From Acidovorax sp. Root219 (GTDB lineage: Bacteria; Pseudomonadota; Gammaproteobacteria; Burkholderiales; Burkholderiaceae_C), in assembly GCF_001428665.1 (NCBI RefSeq), contig NZ_LMIJ01000018.1, positions 211 through 33,956 of the forward strand: DNA of 33,746 bases, written 5' to 3'. The translations under genes and the position numbers were made by a program. The first letter of the stretch is position 1. Every line of letters begins with the position of its first letter. Below, piece by piece: positions 14,961 to 23,570 of this stretch. The notes beneath the pieces are model-generated. The model searched no databases, was not told where the DNA came from, and saw nothing but the letters and a program-made list of their open reading frames with translations.

Positions 14961-15869
14961 ATGCAAGACCTCGACCCTCTGGCCGGCATCACGGTCTTCG
15001 TCACCACAGCCCACAGCGACAACTTCACGCAGGCCGCCGATCGCCTGGGCCTCACCAAATCTGCGGTGGGCAAGTCCATCGCCCGGCTGGAGGACCGCCT
15101 GGGCGCCAAGCTGTTCCACCGCACCACCCGGCTGACACGCCTCACCGCCGATGGCGAGGCCTATCTTGCAGCCTGCACCTCGGCCATGCAAGAGATCACC
15201 GCCGCGCAGGCAACGCTGTCATCTGGCAACCCGGTGCTCAAGGGCCGGGTGCACATCGACATGCCGGTCGCCTTCGGGCGCCGCGTGGTGCTGCCGGCCC
15301 TGGTGCAGATCGCCCGCCCCCACCCCGGCCTGCAGCTGAGCCTGACCTTCACCGACGCCACCAGCGACCTGCTGGCAGACGACGTGGACATCGCCATCCG
15401 CTTTGGCGCACTGAAGGACACGGGCCACCTGGTCGCACGCCGGCTGGCCACCCAACCGCGTGTGATCTGCGCCTCGCCAGGCTACCTGCGCGAGCATGGC
15501 GAGCCCACCCACCTCGCCGAGATTGCCGGGCACCGCTGCGTCGTGGGCGCCCTGCGCGGGCCGCCCATGGTCTGGTTCGTCAGGGACCAGGGGGTAGAAA
15601 AGCGCATCACGCCCCCGGCCACGCACCAGATCAGCGACGGCGAGGCCATGGTCGATGCCGCCCTGCAAGGCCTGGGGCTGGCCCAGTTGCCCATATCGAT
15701 GGTGCGCGACCAGGTGGGTGACGGCCGCCTGCGCCTGGTGCTGCACCAGTACGCCGGCAGCCAGATCGACATCCACGCCATCTGGCCCCAACGCGCGCAC
15801 CTCAGCCCCCGCGTGCGCTACATCGTCGACGGGCTGGTGGCCTGCGCTGCGCAAGGGCGATTCAACTGA
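14961..15869 (+). CDS. LysR family transcriptional regulator
   Basis: A 302-residue LysR protein. The winged HTH is at about residues 5-62 (GITVFVTTAHSDNFTQAADRLGLTKSAVGKSIARLEDRLGAKLFHRTTRLTRLTADG), followed by the linker helix and a periplasmic-binding-like effector domain with the GRVHIDMPVAFGRRVVLPAL opening typical of the CrgA/AaeR-like branch. The start is the ATG at 14961; the open frame extends to 14913 but would include the operator. It is divergent from the tautomerase/MDR pair and probably controls it, along with itself, via the GTTCTAC/GTAGAAC sites. The effector is unknown; an aromatic or electrophilic compound would fit the target enzymes. Confidence 0.92.
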   Translation: MQDLDPLAGITVFVTTAHSDNFTQAADRLGLTKSAVGKSIARLEDRLGAKLFHRTTRLTRLTADGEAYLAACTSAMQEITAAQATLSSGNPVLKGRVHIDMPVAFGRRVVLPALVQIARPHPGLQLSLTFTDATSDLLADDVDIAIRFGALKDTGHLVARRLATQPRVICASPGYLREHGEPTHLAEIAGHRCVVGALRGPPMVWFVRDQGVEKRITPPATHQISDGEAMVDAALQGLGLAQLPISMVRDQVGDGRLRLVLHQYAGSQIDIHAIWPQRAHLSPRVRYIVDGLVACAAQGRFN

Positions 15870-15934
15870 TTGGCGTGCATGGCAGCGCACGCATCTGCAC
15901 AGCTCAGCCACGTTCGATACTTCAATACCACGAT

Positions 15935-15954
15935 GGGGGGGTGTTTGGCCCCCC
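15935..15954. terminator. Possible bidirectional terminator between convergent genes
   Basis: G-run (15935-15941) pairs with C-run (15949-15954) around TGTTTGG, in the 101-bp gap between the convergent LysR and TctC genes. There is no T-run on either strand, so this is a structural inference only. Confidence 0.4.
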
Positions 15955-15970
15955 GGACCGGCGCCTGCAA

Positions 15971-16930
15971 TCAGTCTGGCTTGAAGCCTGAGGCCTTCAC
16001 CGGCTGTTCCCAGCGTTTGAGCTGCTCGGCTTGCAGCTTCTTGAGCCCCGCTGAATCCAGGTAATCGGGCATCAGCCCCAGTGCGGCAATCTTGTCCCGC
16101 GCATCCTGGGCGCGAAGCGCCTCGGCTACGGCCCGTTCGATGCGCTGCACGACGGCCGGCTGCATCCCCGCAGGGCCGTACAGAGCGAAGTACCCATCCG
16201 CAGTCATGTTGATCCCCGCTTCCTTCAGGGTGGGCACGTCGGGCAAGGCGCTGGAGCGCTCTTGACCAGTCACCGCGACAATCCGCACCCTGCCCGCCTT
16301 GTGATGCTCCAGGGTTTCAGAAGCTGTGTCCACCATCATGGGCAGCAGCCCGGCTACCAAATCTTGCGCCGCGGGTGCACCCCCCTTGTAGGGTATGTGC
16401 GTGAGATTGACGCCGGTGGTCTGCGAAAGCAGCACGCCCGTGAAGTGGCCCAGTGTGCCGGCGCCCGACGTGGCAAAGTTCGCCTTGTCGGGGTTCGCTT
16501 TCATCCATGCCAACACATGTTTGATATCGCGTTGGGGGCCCGCAGGGCCAATGGTGAGCGCAAAGTCGAAGCTCGCGGCGCGCGCGATCGGCGTGAAGTC
16601 CTTTACGGAATCGTACGGCAGATTGGGATAAAGCCAGGGAGCCACCACCAGCGTGCCACTGGTGGCCATGACCAGTGTCTGCCCATCCGGCGGCAATCGC
16701 TTGAGCTCCGCCATGGACACCCGTCCCGATGCGCCCGGCTTGTTTTCAACGACGACGTTTTGCCCCAGCGAAGCGCGCAGCTTGTCGGCCAGAATTCTGG
16801 TCAGTTGGTCGGATGAGCCACCGGGCGCAAACCCGACAATGAGCTTCAGTGTGCGGTCTTGCCCAGATGCTGGCAAACCCAGTGAGAGTGCTGAGGCTGC
16901 CGCTGCTGCGGAAAAGATTCGTCGCTTCAT
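15971..16930 (-). CDS. Tripartite tricarboxylate transporter substrate-binding protein (Bug/TctC family)
   Basis: A 319-residue periplasmic binding protein. The signal peptide MKRRIFSAAAAASALSLGLPASGQ precedes the family opening LKLIVGFAPGGSSDQLTRILADKL, then VVVENKPGASGRVSMAELKRLPPDGQTLVMATSGTLVVAPWLYPNLPYDSVKDFTPIA and the HIPYKGGAPAAQDLVAGLLPMMVD motif. Bug proteins are hugely expanded in Burkholderiales and bind small carboxylates or amides. No TctA/TctB membrane partners are present, which is common for orphan Bug genes. It lies 131 bases downstream of the gamma-glutamyltransferase on the same strand, so the ligand may be a gamma-glutamyl compound or its product. That is inference from context only. 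Confidence 0.92.
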   Translation of the reverse strand: MKRRIFSAAAAASALSLGLPASGQDRTLKLIVGFAPGGSSDQLTRILADKLRASLGQNVVVENKPGASGRVSMAELKRLPPDGQTLVMATSGTLVVAPWLYPNLPYDSVKDFTPIARAASFDFALTIGPAGPQRDIKHVLAWMKANPDKANFATSGAGTLGHFTGVLLSQTTGVNLTHIPYKGGAPAAQDLVAGLLPMMVDTASETLEHHKAGRVRIVAVTGQERSSALPDVPTLKEAGINMTADGYFALYGPAGMQPAVVQRIERAVAEALRAQDARDKIAALGLMPDYLDSAGLKKLQAEQLKRWEQPVKASGFKPD

Positions 16931-17061
16931 TGTGGGTGTCTCCTGGCTTGTTGCGCTGTTGCAGTTGAGGGGAAAGGAATTTCAGTGCGTTAAGGAGACG
17001 CCATGGCGTCGTCGATCAAGACAGATTTGCCAGCAAGGGGGATGCGCCTTGGCCGCTCACG

Positions 17062-18654
17062 CTAAAAGCCAACGGCCTGTCCGTCCCGACGCGAGTCGGA
17101 AGCCGCGACGTACCCATGCTCTGCCTTGTAGATCAGCTGGGCTGATCCGAAGTCCAGGCTTTGGCGCTGCGCGACGGTGACCTTGTGTCCGCGGGCGCGC
17201 AGGGCGTCCGGCACATCGCCAGGCACATGCGATTCCAGCGTGACCGTGGGGCCGGGCTCCACGCGAAACCGCGGAGCATCGCTCATCGCTTGCGGGTTTT
17301 GTCCGAAGCTGGCAAGCCGCATCACCATCTGTACATGCCCTTGTGCCTGCATCGATCCACCCATGACACCCATCGCCATCACGGGTGCGCCATCGCGCGT
17401 AATGAAACCCGGGATGATGGTGTGCAATGGCCGCTTGCCTGGAGCGACGATATTCGGATGGCCCGGGACCAGGCTGAAGTCTTCGCCGCGATTGTGCAAA
17501 CTGATGCCGGTGCCTGGAACGACCACGCCGGAGCCAAAGCCGTGGTAGTTCGACTGGATGTAAGAGACCATGGTGCCTGCCGCATCCGCTGACGCGAGAT
17601 AGACCGTGCCGCCGGTCTTTGGCATGCCGGGGCCTGGGTTGGCCGCACGCTTCATGTCGATGAGCTTCGCGCGCTCTGCCAGATACGCAGCGTCGAGCAA
17701 GTGCGCAGCCGAGACGGGCGACATGGCAGGGGCATCGGCAACGTACTTGTTGAGGTCGGCAAAGGCCAGCTTCATCGCCTCCAGGCCAACGTGGTAGTAG
17801 TCGGCACTGTCTACCCCCATCCCTGCCAGGTCGAAGTGGTCCAGCATTCCCAAAGCCATCAGTGCCGCGATCCCTTGGCCATTGGGCGGAATCTCGTGCA
17901 GCGTATAGCCGCGAAACGACTGCGCAATGGGCTCGACCCATTCGGCCCGGTGCGCCGCGAGATCGGTTGCGCGCAGCGCACCGCCGCACTGCCTGGCAAA
18001 CGCTTCGATCCGCTCGGCAAGTTCGCCCCGGTAGAAACTCTCGCCGCCGCTCTCGGCAATCTGCTCGAGCGTCCTGGCTTGTGCCGGAAAGCGCCAAATC
18101 TCACCGGCGCGGGGGGCGCGCCCATCCAAGGTGAACGCTTCGCGAAATCCCGGTTGGTCGATGAGCCGTGGAACCTGGTTGGCCCACTGCCTCGCAATTT
18201 GCGGCGACACCATGAAGCCTTCTTGCGCGTACCGAATAGCCGGTTCGAACAGGCGCGCAAAGGGCAGCTTGCCAAAGCGATCGGACAGCGCCTTCCAACC
18301 CGCAACCTGGCCCGGCACGGTCACCGAACCCCAGCCCTTCTCCGGCATCTTGTCATGCCCGTCAAAATACTGCGGCGTCCAGAGCGAGGGCGCGCCTCCG
18401 CTGGAGTTCAAACCATGCAACCTGCCTTCATGCCACACCAGCACGAACATGTCGCCGCCGATGCCGTTCATGACGGGTTCGACCACCGTCAGCGCAATAG
18501 CGCAGGCAAGCGCGCTATCGATGGCGTTGCCCCCCTGGTACAACATGCTCAATCCTGCCTGCGCCGCCAAAGGCTGGCTGGCGCTCACGGCATTGGCCGC
18601 GAGCAGTGGCATCTTTTGCGAGGCATAGGGGAACGACCAGTCAAGGGGCTGCAT
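17062..18654 (-). CDS. Gamma-glutamyltransferase family protein
   Basis: A 530-residue Ntn-hydrolase precursor of the gamma-glutamyltranspeptidase family. Landmarks are the opening MPLLAANAVSASQPLAAQAGLSMLYQGGNAIDSALA, the VVEPVMNGIGGDMFVLVW motif, GWGSVTVPGQVAGW, and the autocleavage/catalytic Thr in KTGGTVYLASAD, followed by NYHGFGSGVVVPGTGISLHNRG and GGSMQAQGHVQ near the C-terminus. There is no signal peptide, which fits the cytoplasmic YwrD-like branch rather than periplasmic glutathione-degrading Ggt. The start is set at the ATG at 18654; a TTG ten codons upstream would almost abut the divergent GntR gene. It probably forms an operon with the downstream Bug protein, regulated by the GntR protein. 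Confidence 0.88.
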   Translation of the reverse strand: MQPLDWSFPYASQKMPLLAANAVSASQPLAAQAGLSMLYQGGNAIDSALACAIALTVVEPVMNGIGGDMFVLVWHEGRLHGLNSSGGAPSLWTPQYFDGHDKMPEKGWGSVTVPGQVAGWKALSDRFGKLPFARLFEPAIRYAQEGFMVSPQIARQWANQVPRLIDQPGFREAFTLDGRAPRAGEIWRFPAQARTLEQIAESGGESFYRGELAERIEAFARQCGGALRATDLAAHRAEWVEPIAQSFRGYTLHEIPPNGQGIAALMALGMLDHFDLAGMGVDSADYYHVGLEAMKLAFADLNKYVADAPAMSPVSAAHLLDAAYLAERAKLIDMKRAANPGPGMPKTGGTVYLASADAAGTMVSYIQSNYHGFGSGVVVPGTGISLHNRGEDFSLVPGHPNIVAPGKRPLHTIIPGFITRDGAPVMAMGVMGGSMQAQGHVQMVMRLASFGQNPQAMSDAPRFRVEPGPTVTLESHVPGDVPDALRARGHKVTVAQRQSLDFGSAQLIYKAEHGYVAASDSRRDGQAVGF

Positions 18655-18671
18655 GCCCCAAAGTATATTCG

Positions 18672-18681
18672 TGTATCCAAT
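18672..18681. promoter_or_regulatory. Candidate GntR site between ggt-like and GntR genes
   Basis: TGTATCCAAT lies in the 35-bp divergent gap, and the same decamer occurs inverted (ATTGGATACA, 19367-19376) just after the GntR stop. A GntR/FCD autoregulatory site is plausible, but a similar string (TTGGATACA) also occurs upstream of the kaiC-like gene near 4058, so chance is possible. Confidence 0.35.
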
Positions 18682-18689
18682 CAAAGTGA

Positions 18690-19349
18690 ATGGCCATCAT
18701 GCTCACACCCTTTTCCAGCCCCGCAACGGCCGAGGAAGAAGCCTATCGCTTCCTTCTCAACGGAATCCGCATGGGCCAGTTCAAGGCGGGCGACCGCTTG
18801 GTGCCCGAGGAGATTGCATCGCAACTGGGGATGAGCCGAATGCCGGTGCGCGAAGCGTTCCGGCGCCTTGCGACGCAAGAACTGCTGACCATCCGCCCCA
18901 ACCGCGGTGCGGTGGTGCGCGGCCTGAACCACCAGGAGGCGATCGAGGTGTTCGAAATGCGTGCGGTGCTCGAAGGTCTGGCAGCAACCGCTGCTCTGGA
19001 CCGGATCGGCCCTGCAGACCTCGATGAACTGGAGCGACGGCTGGACGCCATGGACCGGTGCGCAGAAGATCTTTCCGCATGGGTCACCGAGCACCGTGAC
19101 TTCCACCTGTACCTGTGCGGCTTGAGCGCCCGTCCGCGGCTGGTGGCACAGATTGCGGCGCTGCACGTGTGCATCGAGCCCCATATGCGGCTGTGGCTGC
19201 AGTCGACCTACAAGCCCAGGCCGAGCCGCGAGGAGCACGGCTTCATCATCGACGCGCTGCGCCGCAAGCGCCCGGAATTGATCGAAGCGGTGGTCCGCGA
19301 GCACGTCAGCAGCACGCTGGTAACGCTCGCCAAGCTCATGCGCACATAA
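18690..19349 (+). CDS. GntR family transcriptional regulator (FCD domain)
   Basis: A 219-residue regulator of the FadR subfamily. The winged HTH spans about residues 15-78 (EEEAYRFLLNGIRMGQFKAGDRLVPEEIASQLGMSRMPVREAFRRLATQELLTIRPNRGAVVRGL). The helical FCD effector domain (about 85-210) has EVFEMRAVLEGLAATAA, the HRDFHLYLC metal-site histidine region and the EEHGFIIDALRRK-x15-H ligands. Regulators of this type sense small carboxylates. It is divergent from the gamma-glutamyltransferase/Bug pair with only 35 bases between starts, so it most likely represses that pair. The ATG at 18690 is used; an ATG three codons later is possible. Confidence 0.9.
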   Translation: MAIMLTPFSSPATAEEEAYRFLLNGIRMGQFKAGDRLVPEEIASQLGMSRMPVREAFRRLATQELLTIRPNRGAVVRGLNHQEAIEVFEMRAVLEGLAATAALDRIGPADLDELERRLDAMDRCAEDLSAWVTEHRDFHLYLCGLSARPRLVAQIAALHVCIEPHMRLWLQSTYKPRPSREEHGFIIDALRRKRPELIEAVVREHVSSTLVTLAKLMRT

Positions 19350-19841
19350 CCAGCATTTGGCGATGAATTGGATACAGTCTTACGCTTTCTCGCCTTGGCT
19401 GTAAGCAGGCGCGGACGCGCAATGCCGCTCGGACTTCCCTGCAGTCAAGATAGGAACCGAAGGGCTGAATGCGCGGGGCGTGCGCCCTCCCAAGCGCGGG
19501 TGCATGCCGCGGCGTGCACCGGACATGATCTATCACCAAACCAGACTAGGCTGATCCAAGTCACCGCACCTCGTTATCGCAAGCGGCTGCCCATGTCATA
19601 TTCACCGAAAGCTGCGGCAGGCGGCTAGACCTCGGCTATCTATGGGTGACAGCGCCACTGGACAATCCGTCCAGTGCGCCTGCGAGGGCGCGTCTTATGA
19701 TCCGTGAAGCTCGCCACCAGTGCACTGTGGGTGATGCCGGAAAAACTGCGCAAAAGCCGTTCCCGCATGCGGGGTCAGGCACCGCGCCAAGGCAATCCGC
19801 ACCTTTGCCCACCCCATCACGTACATCCCAGCCCCAACACT
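19350..19841. other. Non-coding stretch with two strong palindromes
   Basis: No supported gene in 492 bases. It holds the inverted TGTATCCAAT-type site (19367-19376). It also holds a near-perfect 22-bp palindrome (19499-19520, GGTGCA-T-GCCGCGGC-G-TGCACC, one T/G mismatch pair). A stem-loop at 19653-19679 has the perfect core ACTGGAC/GTCCAGT around AATCC. Either structure could be an operator or terminator; no T-runs follow them. An open frame from 19704 merges into the LRR gene but has no coding character before 19842. Confidence 0.5.
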
Positions 19842-21257
19842 ATGTCCAAGCTCAAATCCAAGTGGACCGACTGGCTCCACTCCCGCGCCAACGTACTCAA
19901 CCACTCCAGGGGCCTGCGCCTGGAGCGCTTCACCAGTGAGGACCTGGACCAGATTGCCGACTGCGACGATGTGCTCGAACTGAAGCTGGACCGCAGCAAG
20001 ATGAAAGAGCCCTTGGACCTGGCGCGCATCGCCCACATCACCAGCCTGTGCAAGCTGGAGCTGGAGGGGCTGAAATTCACGAACCTGGAGGCGCTGCGGG
20101 CGCTGCCCCGCCTGCAGACGCTGATCATCGACAATTGCAAGTTCTCCAACTTCGATGCGCTCAACGGCTTCAAGGTGTTGAGCCACCTGTTTCTGTACGA
20201 TAACAAGCTGGCGGCTTTTCCTGCGGGGCTGGACCTGCCGCAACTCGAGGCGCTGTTTCTGTCGGGCAACGGCATCGCGGACCTGGGCTTTGTGCAGAGC
20301 TACCCCGGCCTGGCCTCGCTGCAGCTGAGCCGCAACCAGATCACCGATCTGTCCCCGTTGGCCGCATGCCCGGCCGTGGTGGACCTGGACGTGCAGGACA
20401 ATCCCATCACCAGCCTGGCGCCGCTGGCAGGCAGAAAGTTCACCCGCTTCTATGCCGACCCACAGCACCGCGAGGAACAGATCGCCCTGCGGCTGAAGCA
20501 GGATGAATGGCCCAGGGGGGAGCCCATCGCAGAGGACGACAAGGCGCCGCGCCGCGTGGCCGACCTGATGGCGAAAAATGATTGGCCAGCGCTCTACGCG
20601 ATCACCGACCTGGCGCTGCTGGGCCAAGCCTTCGCCAGTCTGGTGGACCGGCGTTGCGACGCAGCGACCCTGCGCGGCGCACTGGCGCACCCGGCGCAGG
20701 GCGCCTTCCACGCCATGGTCGCCAAGGGGCTGCGCCCGGACGATGATGTGTCGGACCTGGTGGTGCACGTGCTCTGTGGGTACGGCGAACGCACCATCGC
20801 GCCGATGACCGAGTGCTTCTACACGGCGCTGGCTCGGCCCACCTACCAGGACGAGTTCTACGTCGGCAAGATGAAGAACGAGCACGAGATCATCATGTGC
20901 GTCCTGTCGGGTATCGCCAGCCCGGCCTGCACCGACCTGTTTCTTGCCTTCTTCAACGAGCGCGAAGGCTTCTCCGAGAACCACCTGTACCTCTACAAAA
21001 ACCTGCTCGACATGGTGGGAAAGACCAAGTCTGCGCAGTTGGTGGAGCCCATCATGGACCTGCTGCGCTTTGAGGGGCGCATCATCGGCGGCGACGCGGC
21101 CTTCATGAAGAAGATCTTCAAGGCCATCGGCCAACTGGGCACTAAGGCCGACGCAGCGGTTCTAGCCAGCCGATTCGACGCCGCCGCCGATGACCGGCCT
21201 GACGTGGTGCAAGCGTACGAAGCAACGCTTGAGCGCTTGGGGCGGAAAAAGATCTGA
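19842..21257 (+). CDS. Leucine-rich-repeat / helical-repeat protein
   Basis: A 471-residue protein without a signal peptide. Residues about 45-200 carry short leucine-rich repeats (for example LCKLELEGLKFTNLEAL, LQTLIIDNCKFSNFDAL, LSHLFLYDNKLAAFPAG, LEALFLSGNGIADLGFV, LASLQLSRNQITDLSPL, VVDLDVQDNPITSLAPL). From about 230 the sequence changes to helical repeats resembling a HEAT/ARM array, ending with IGQLGTKADAAVLASRFDAAADDRPDVVQAYEATLERLGRKKI. Such proteins bind other proteins; the partner is unknown. The ATG at 19842 starts the recognisable sequence, although no good ribosome site is seen. The last 58 residues recur as an isolated fragment at 955-1131, next to members of a 69-residue gene family. 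Confidence 0.85.
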   Translation: MSKLKSKWTDWLHSRANVLNHSRGLRLERFTSEDLDQIADCDDVLELKLDRSKMKEPLDLARIAHITSLCKLELEGLKFTNLEALRALPRLQTLIIDNCKFSNFDALNGFKVLSHLFLYDNKLAAFPAGLDLPQLEALFLSGNGIADLGFVQSYPGLASLQLSRNQITDLSPLAACPAVVDLDVQDNPITSLAPLAGRKFTRFYADPQHREEQIALRLKQDEWPRGEPIAEDDKAPRRVADLMAKNDWPALYAITDLALLGQAFASLVDRRCDAATLRGALAHPAQGAFHAMVAKGLRPDDDVSDLVVHVLCGYGERTIAPMTECFYTALARPTYQDEFYVGKMKNEHEIIMCVLSGIASPACTDLFLAFFNEREGFSENHLYLYKNLLDMVGKTKSAQLVEPIMDLLRFEGRIIGGDAAFMKKIFKAIGQLGTKADAAVLASRFDAAADDRPDVVQAYEATLERLGRKKI

Positions 21258-21381
21258 ACCGTCGGTCTCGAAAAACGCTGGGGTAGCACTTTGCGCGCTA
21301 TGCAGCGGCTACCAGCCGAAATGCAGGATACGTGAGGTAGGTGCTGCAGCTGGTTCAGCGTACAACAGGCTCTAAGGCCCT

Positions 21382-22476
21382 TCAGCCAATCGATTCAACC
21401 TGGCGGTACTGCTGATACGCCCGGCCAAAGCGATTGGCCAGGAAGTCCGGGAGGGCCACTTGCTCCTGGCGAATGAACCCGCGCTGGGGCAGCTTCTGTT
21501 CCCGAAACAGGTCCAGGGCCGCACAGATCCCCGCAGCGGTTGTGATCTGGATGGCGGACAACGGGTACGCACCATCACGCTCGGCGAAGATCTTGCGCGC
21601 GAATACCTCCTGCACGAGCGAGCCGTTCTTGGTGCCTGATACGGTGACGAAGACCAGCACCACGTCCTGCATGGTGGCGGGCATGCTGCGCCGAAGAACG
21701 GTCTTGAGCGTGTCCTGGTCGCTCTTGAGTTGCAGCTCGTCCAGCAGAAATTGCATCAACGCGCGATGCCCTGGGTAGCGCACCGTCTTGTAGTCGAGGT
21801 TGCGCAGCTTTCCGTCCCACGTCTCGCACAAGGTTCCCAGGCCACCCGATGTGTTGAAGGCTTCGTACTCCACCCCGTCCAGCGAAAAGTGCTCCAGCCC
21901 CTCCAGCGGCAGGGCCGAGATCACCCGACCGTCGTGTATCGCCTCGCACGGATGGCAGTACTCATTGATCAGGCCATCCACGCTCCACGTCAGGTTGTAC
22001 TTGAGCGCATTCGTGGGAAACGCCGGCAGCGCGCCCACCCGCATCTTCACGTCGTGCAGAGCCTCAAAGCCGCTGGCAAGGTGGTGCGCCACGATCCCGA
22101 TGAAGCCCGGGGCAAGACCGCATTGCGGCATGAACGCAGTGTCAGCGTCCTGTGCGAGGCGCTTGATTTCCTGGGTTGCAGCCACGTCCTCCGTCAGATC
22201 GAAGTAGTGACAACGGGCGCGCAAGGCCGCCTGGGCAGCAGAAATCGCCAGGTGGTACGGGAGCGCATTGACCACTGCGGTGTGTCCGTCCAGGGCATTC
22301 GTGAGTTCTTCGGCACTTGATGTGTCGATGCACGTGGTACGGATGCCCTTTTGGGCCAACCGATCCAATGCTGCCTGGTCACGGTCGAAGACCGTCAACG
22401 CAAAGTCGCCACTGGTGTGCAGCAGTTGGGCAATGGTCTGGCCGATGTGGCCTGCGCCGAGAAGAGCTACTTTCAT
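21382..22476 (-). CDS. Saccharopine dehydrogenase family protein (lysine-6-dehydrogenase-like)
   Basis: A 364-residue NAD(P)-dependent enzyme. The Rossmann motif GAGHIGQ is at residues 7-13 (MKVALLGAGHIGQTIAQLL), followed by VFDRDQAALDRLA and the family segment VVNALPYHLAISAAQAALRARCHYFDLTEDV. The C-terminal catalytic domain has PQCGLAPGFIGIVAHHL and KYNLTWSVDGLINEY, close to L-lysine 6-dehydrogenase. It probably oxidises the epsilon-amino group of lysine or a similar substrate. The ATG at 22476 has AAGGAA six to seven bases upstream; a longer open frame reaches 22551 but would run through the promoter. It is divergent from an Lrp-type regulator, the classic arrangement for amino-acid catabolism. 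Confidence 0.88.
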   Translation of the reverse strand: MKVALLGAGHIGQTIAQLLHTSGDFALTVFDRDQAALDRLAQKGIRTTCIDTSSAEELTNALDGHTAVVNALPYHLAISAAQAALRARCHYFDLTEDVAATQEIKRLAQDADTAFMPQCGLAPGFIGIVAHHLASGFEALHDVKMRVGALPAFPTNALKYNLTWSVDGLINEYCHPCEAIHDGRVISALPLEGLEHFSLDGVEYEAFNTSGGLGTLCETWDGKLRNLDYKTVRYPGHRALMQFLLDELQLKSDQDTLKTVLRRSMPATMQDVVLVFVTVSGTKNGSLVQEVFARKIFAERDGAYPLSAIQITTAAGICAALDLFREQKLPQRGFIRQEQVALPDFLANRFGRAYQQYRQVESIG

Positions 22477-22554
22477 GCGAATTTCCTTCAGAACGAGATT
22501 GGGGGTGGAGACCCACCCAGTGTTCTGAAACCCCATGACGAAAAAAAGCATGAG

Positions 22555-22606
22555 TTCGACGAAATGGCATAGATTTTCGCCGTAATGGCAGACAATTCCG
22601 CCGAAT
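22555..22606. promoter_or_regulatory. Three-site Lrp-type operator
   Basis: Three related palindromic units occur at 22555 (TTCGACGAA, perfect), 22576 (TTCGCCGTAA) and 22596 (TTCCGCCGAA), spaced 21 and 20 bp, that is two helical turns. The first two are followed by the same AATGGCA string. Phased multi-site operators are typical of Lrp/AsnC octamers. They lie between the dehydrogenase start (22476) and the regulator start (22645). Confidence 0.6.
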
Positions 22607-22644
22607 CGTCACCTTGTCATTCTTTTTGGCTTTCGCCCCTCACC

Positions 22645-23112
22645 ATGAACGCGCCGACCAACCTTCCCGAAACACTGCTGCGCGACAAGTTCGATCGGGA
22701 GCTGATTGCGCTGCTGCAGGCCAACGCGCGCGAGAGCACTGCCAACCTGGCCCGCAGGCTCGGCGTGGCCAGAACAACGGTCGTGGCACGCCTTGCAAAA
22801 CTCGAGGCCAACGGCCTCATCGGCGGTTACTCCGTGCGCCTGGGAGGCGAAGCAGTCGCACGGGGCGTGCAGGCATTTGTAGGGATCGTGGTGCAGCCCA
22901 AGGCCGGCAGGGAAGTCATTCGGGAGCTGACGAAGTTTCCCGAGTTGCTGCAGCTCGCGTCGGTCAGCGGCGAGTTTGACTATATGGCCACCCTTCGGGC
23001 AGACAACACGGCGCGGCTTGACGTGTTGCTGGATCAAATTGGGGACATCGAGGGAGTCACCAGGACAAACACCTCGGTCATTCTCGCCCTTCGCATCGAC
23101 AGAGGGGGCTAG
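22645..23112 (+). CDS. Lrp/AsnC family transcriptional regulator
   Basis: A 155-residue regulator. The N-terminal HTH is FDRELIALLQANARESTANLARRLGVARTTVVARLAKLEANGLIGGYSVRLG, and the C-terminal RAM ligand domain is VQAFVGIVVQPKAGREVIRELTKFPELLQLASVSGEFDYMATLRADNTARLDVLLDQIGDIEGVTRTNTSVIL. The G-x-FD/Y-x-x turn that contacts the amino acid is present as SGEFDYMATL. The ATG at 22645 is preferred because the upstream in-frame ATG at 22585 lies inside the three-site operator. It probably controls the divergent lysine-dehydrogenase-like gene in response to an amino acid such as lysine. Confidence 0.93.
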   Translation: MNAPTNLPETLLRDKFDRELIALLQANARESTANLARRLGVARTTVVARLAKLEANGLIGGYSVRLGGEAVARGVQAFVGIVVQPKAGREVIRELTKFPELLQLASVSGEFDYMATLRADNTARLDVLLDQIGDIEGVTRTNTSVILALRIDRGG

Positions 23113-23231
23113 GGCCATGCCTGGAGCGAGGCTCGCCGGTGGTGGAGATTGGCACGGGGCCAGCGCCCGTCGGCAGGGGAATTGAACGCGCATACGCATG
23201 GCCCAAGCCGGGTGGCGCAGACAATCACGGC

Positions 23232-23570
23232 ATGTCCCCTCACTTCAAAATTCTCTACCTGTTCGTTTCCGCCCACGGCTGGCTGGCCGAAGTCAAACGG
23301 CTCGGCATGGCCGCCGGTGCGCCGAAGGATCAGGTTTACCAGTGGGCATGGATCAGCACGGCCCAAGTAGTACCGCTGCGCTTTGTCAGCATGGCAGCCA
23401 CCGGGCCCCGCCAGCAGCGCGAGTTTGAAGAAGCCAGCCTGTGGTTCGACACCAGGCGGGGCGCGCTGGCGTGGCATGGCGGCGCTACGGTGGCGCTGGA
23501 AGTTCAGGCCGACAATGCATTGCCGTCGCCGCAAGAGCAGCTGCTGCAAGCGCATTTCAGCATGGCTTGA
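23232..23570 (+). CDS. Hypothetical protein
   Basis: A 112-residue protein from an ATG at 23232 (MSPHFKILYLFVSAHGWLAEVKRLG). It shows mixed alpha/beta sequence with one cluster of aromatic residues (YQWAWIS), no lipobox, no membrane helix of full length and no family I recognise. The open frame extends further upstream to 23139, but that part has no ribosome site and low coding character. It lies between the Lrp regulator and the AraC regulator with no overlap. Amino-acid use is normal for the genome, so a real core gene is likely. Confidence 0.6.
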   Translation: MSPHFKILYLFVSAHGWLAEVKRLGMAAGAPKDQVYQWAWISTAQVVPLRFVSMAATGPRQQREFEEASLWFDTRRGALAWHGGATVALEVQADNALPSPQEQLLQAHFSMA

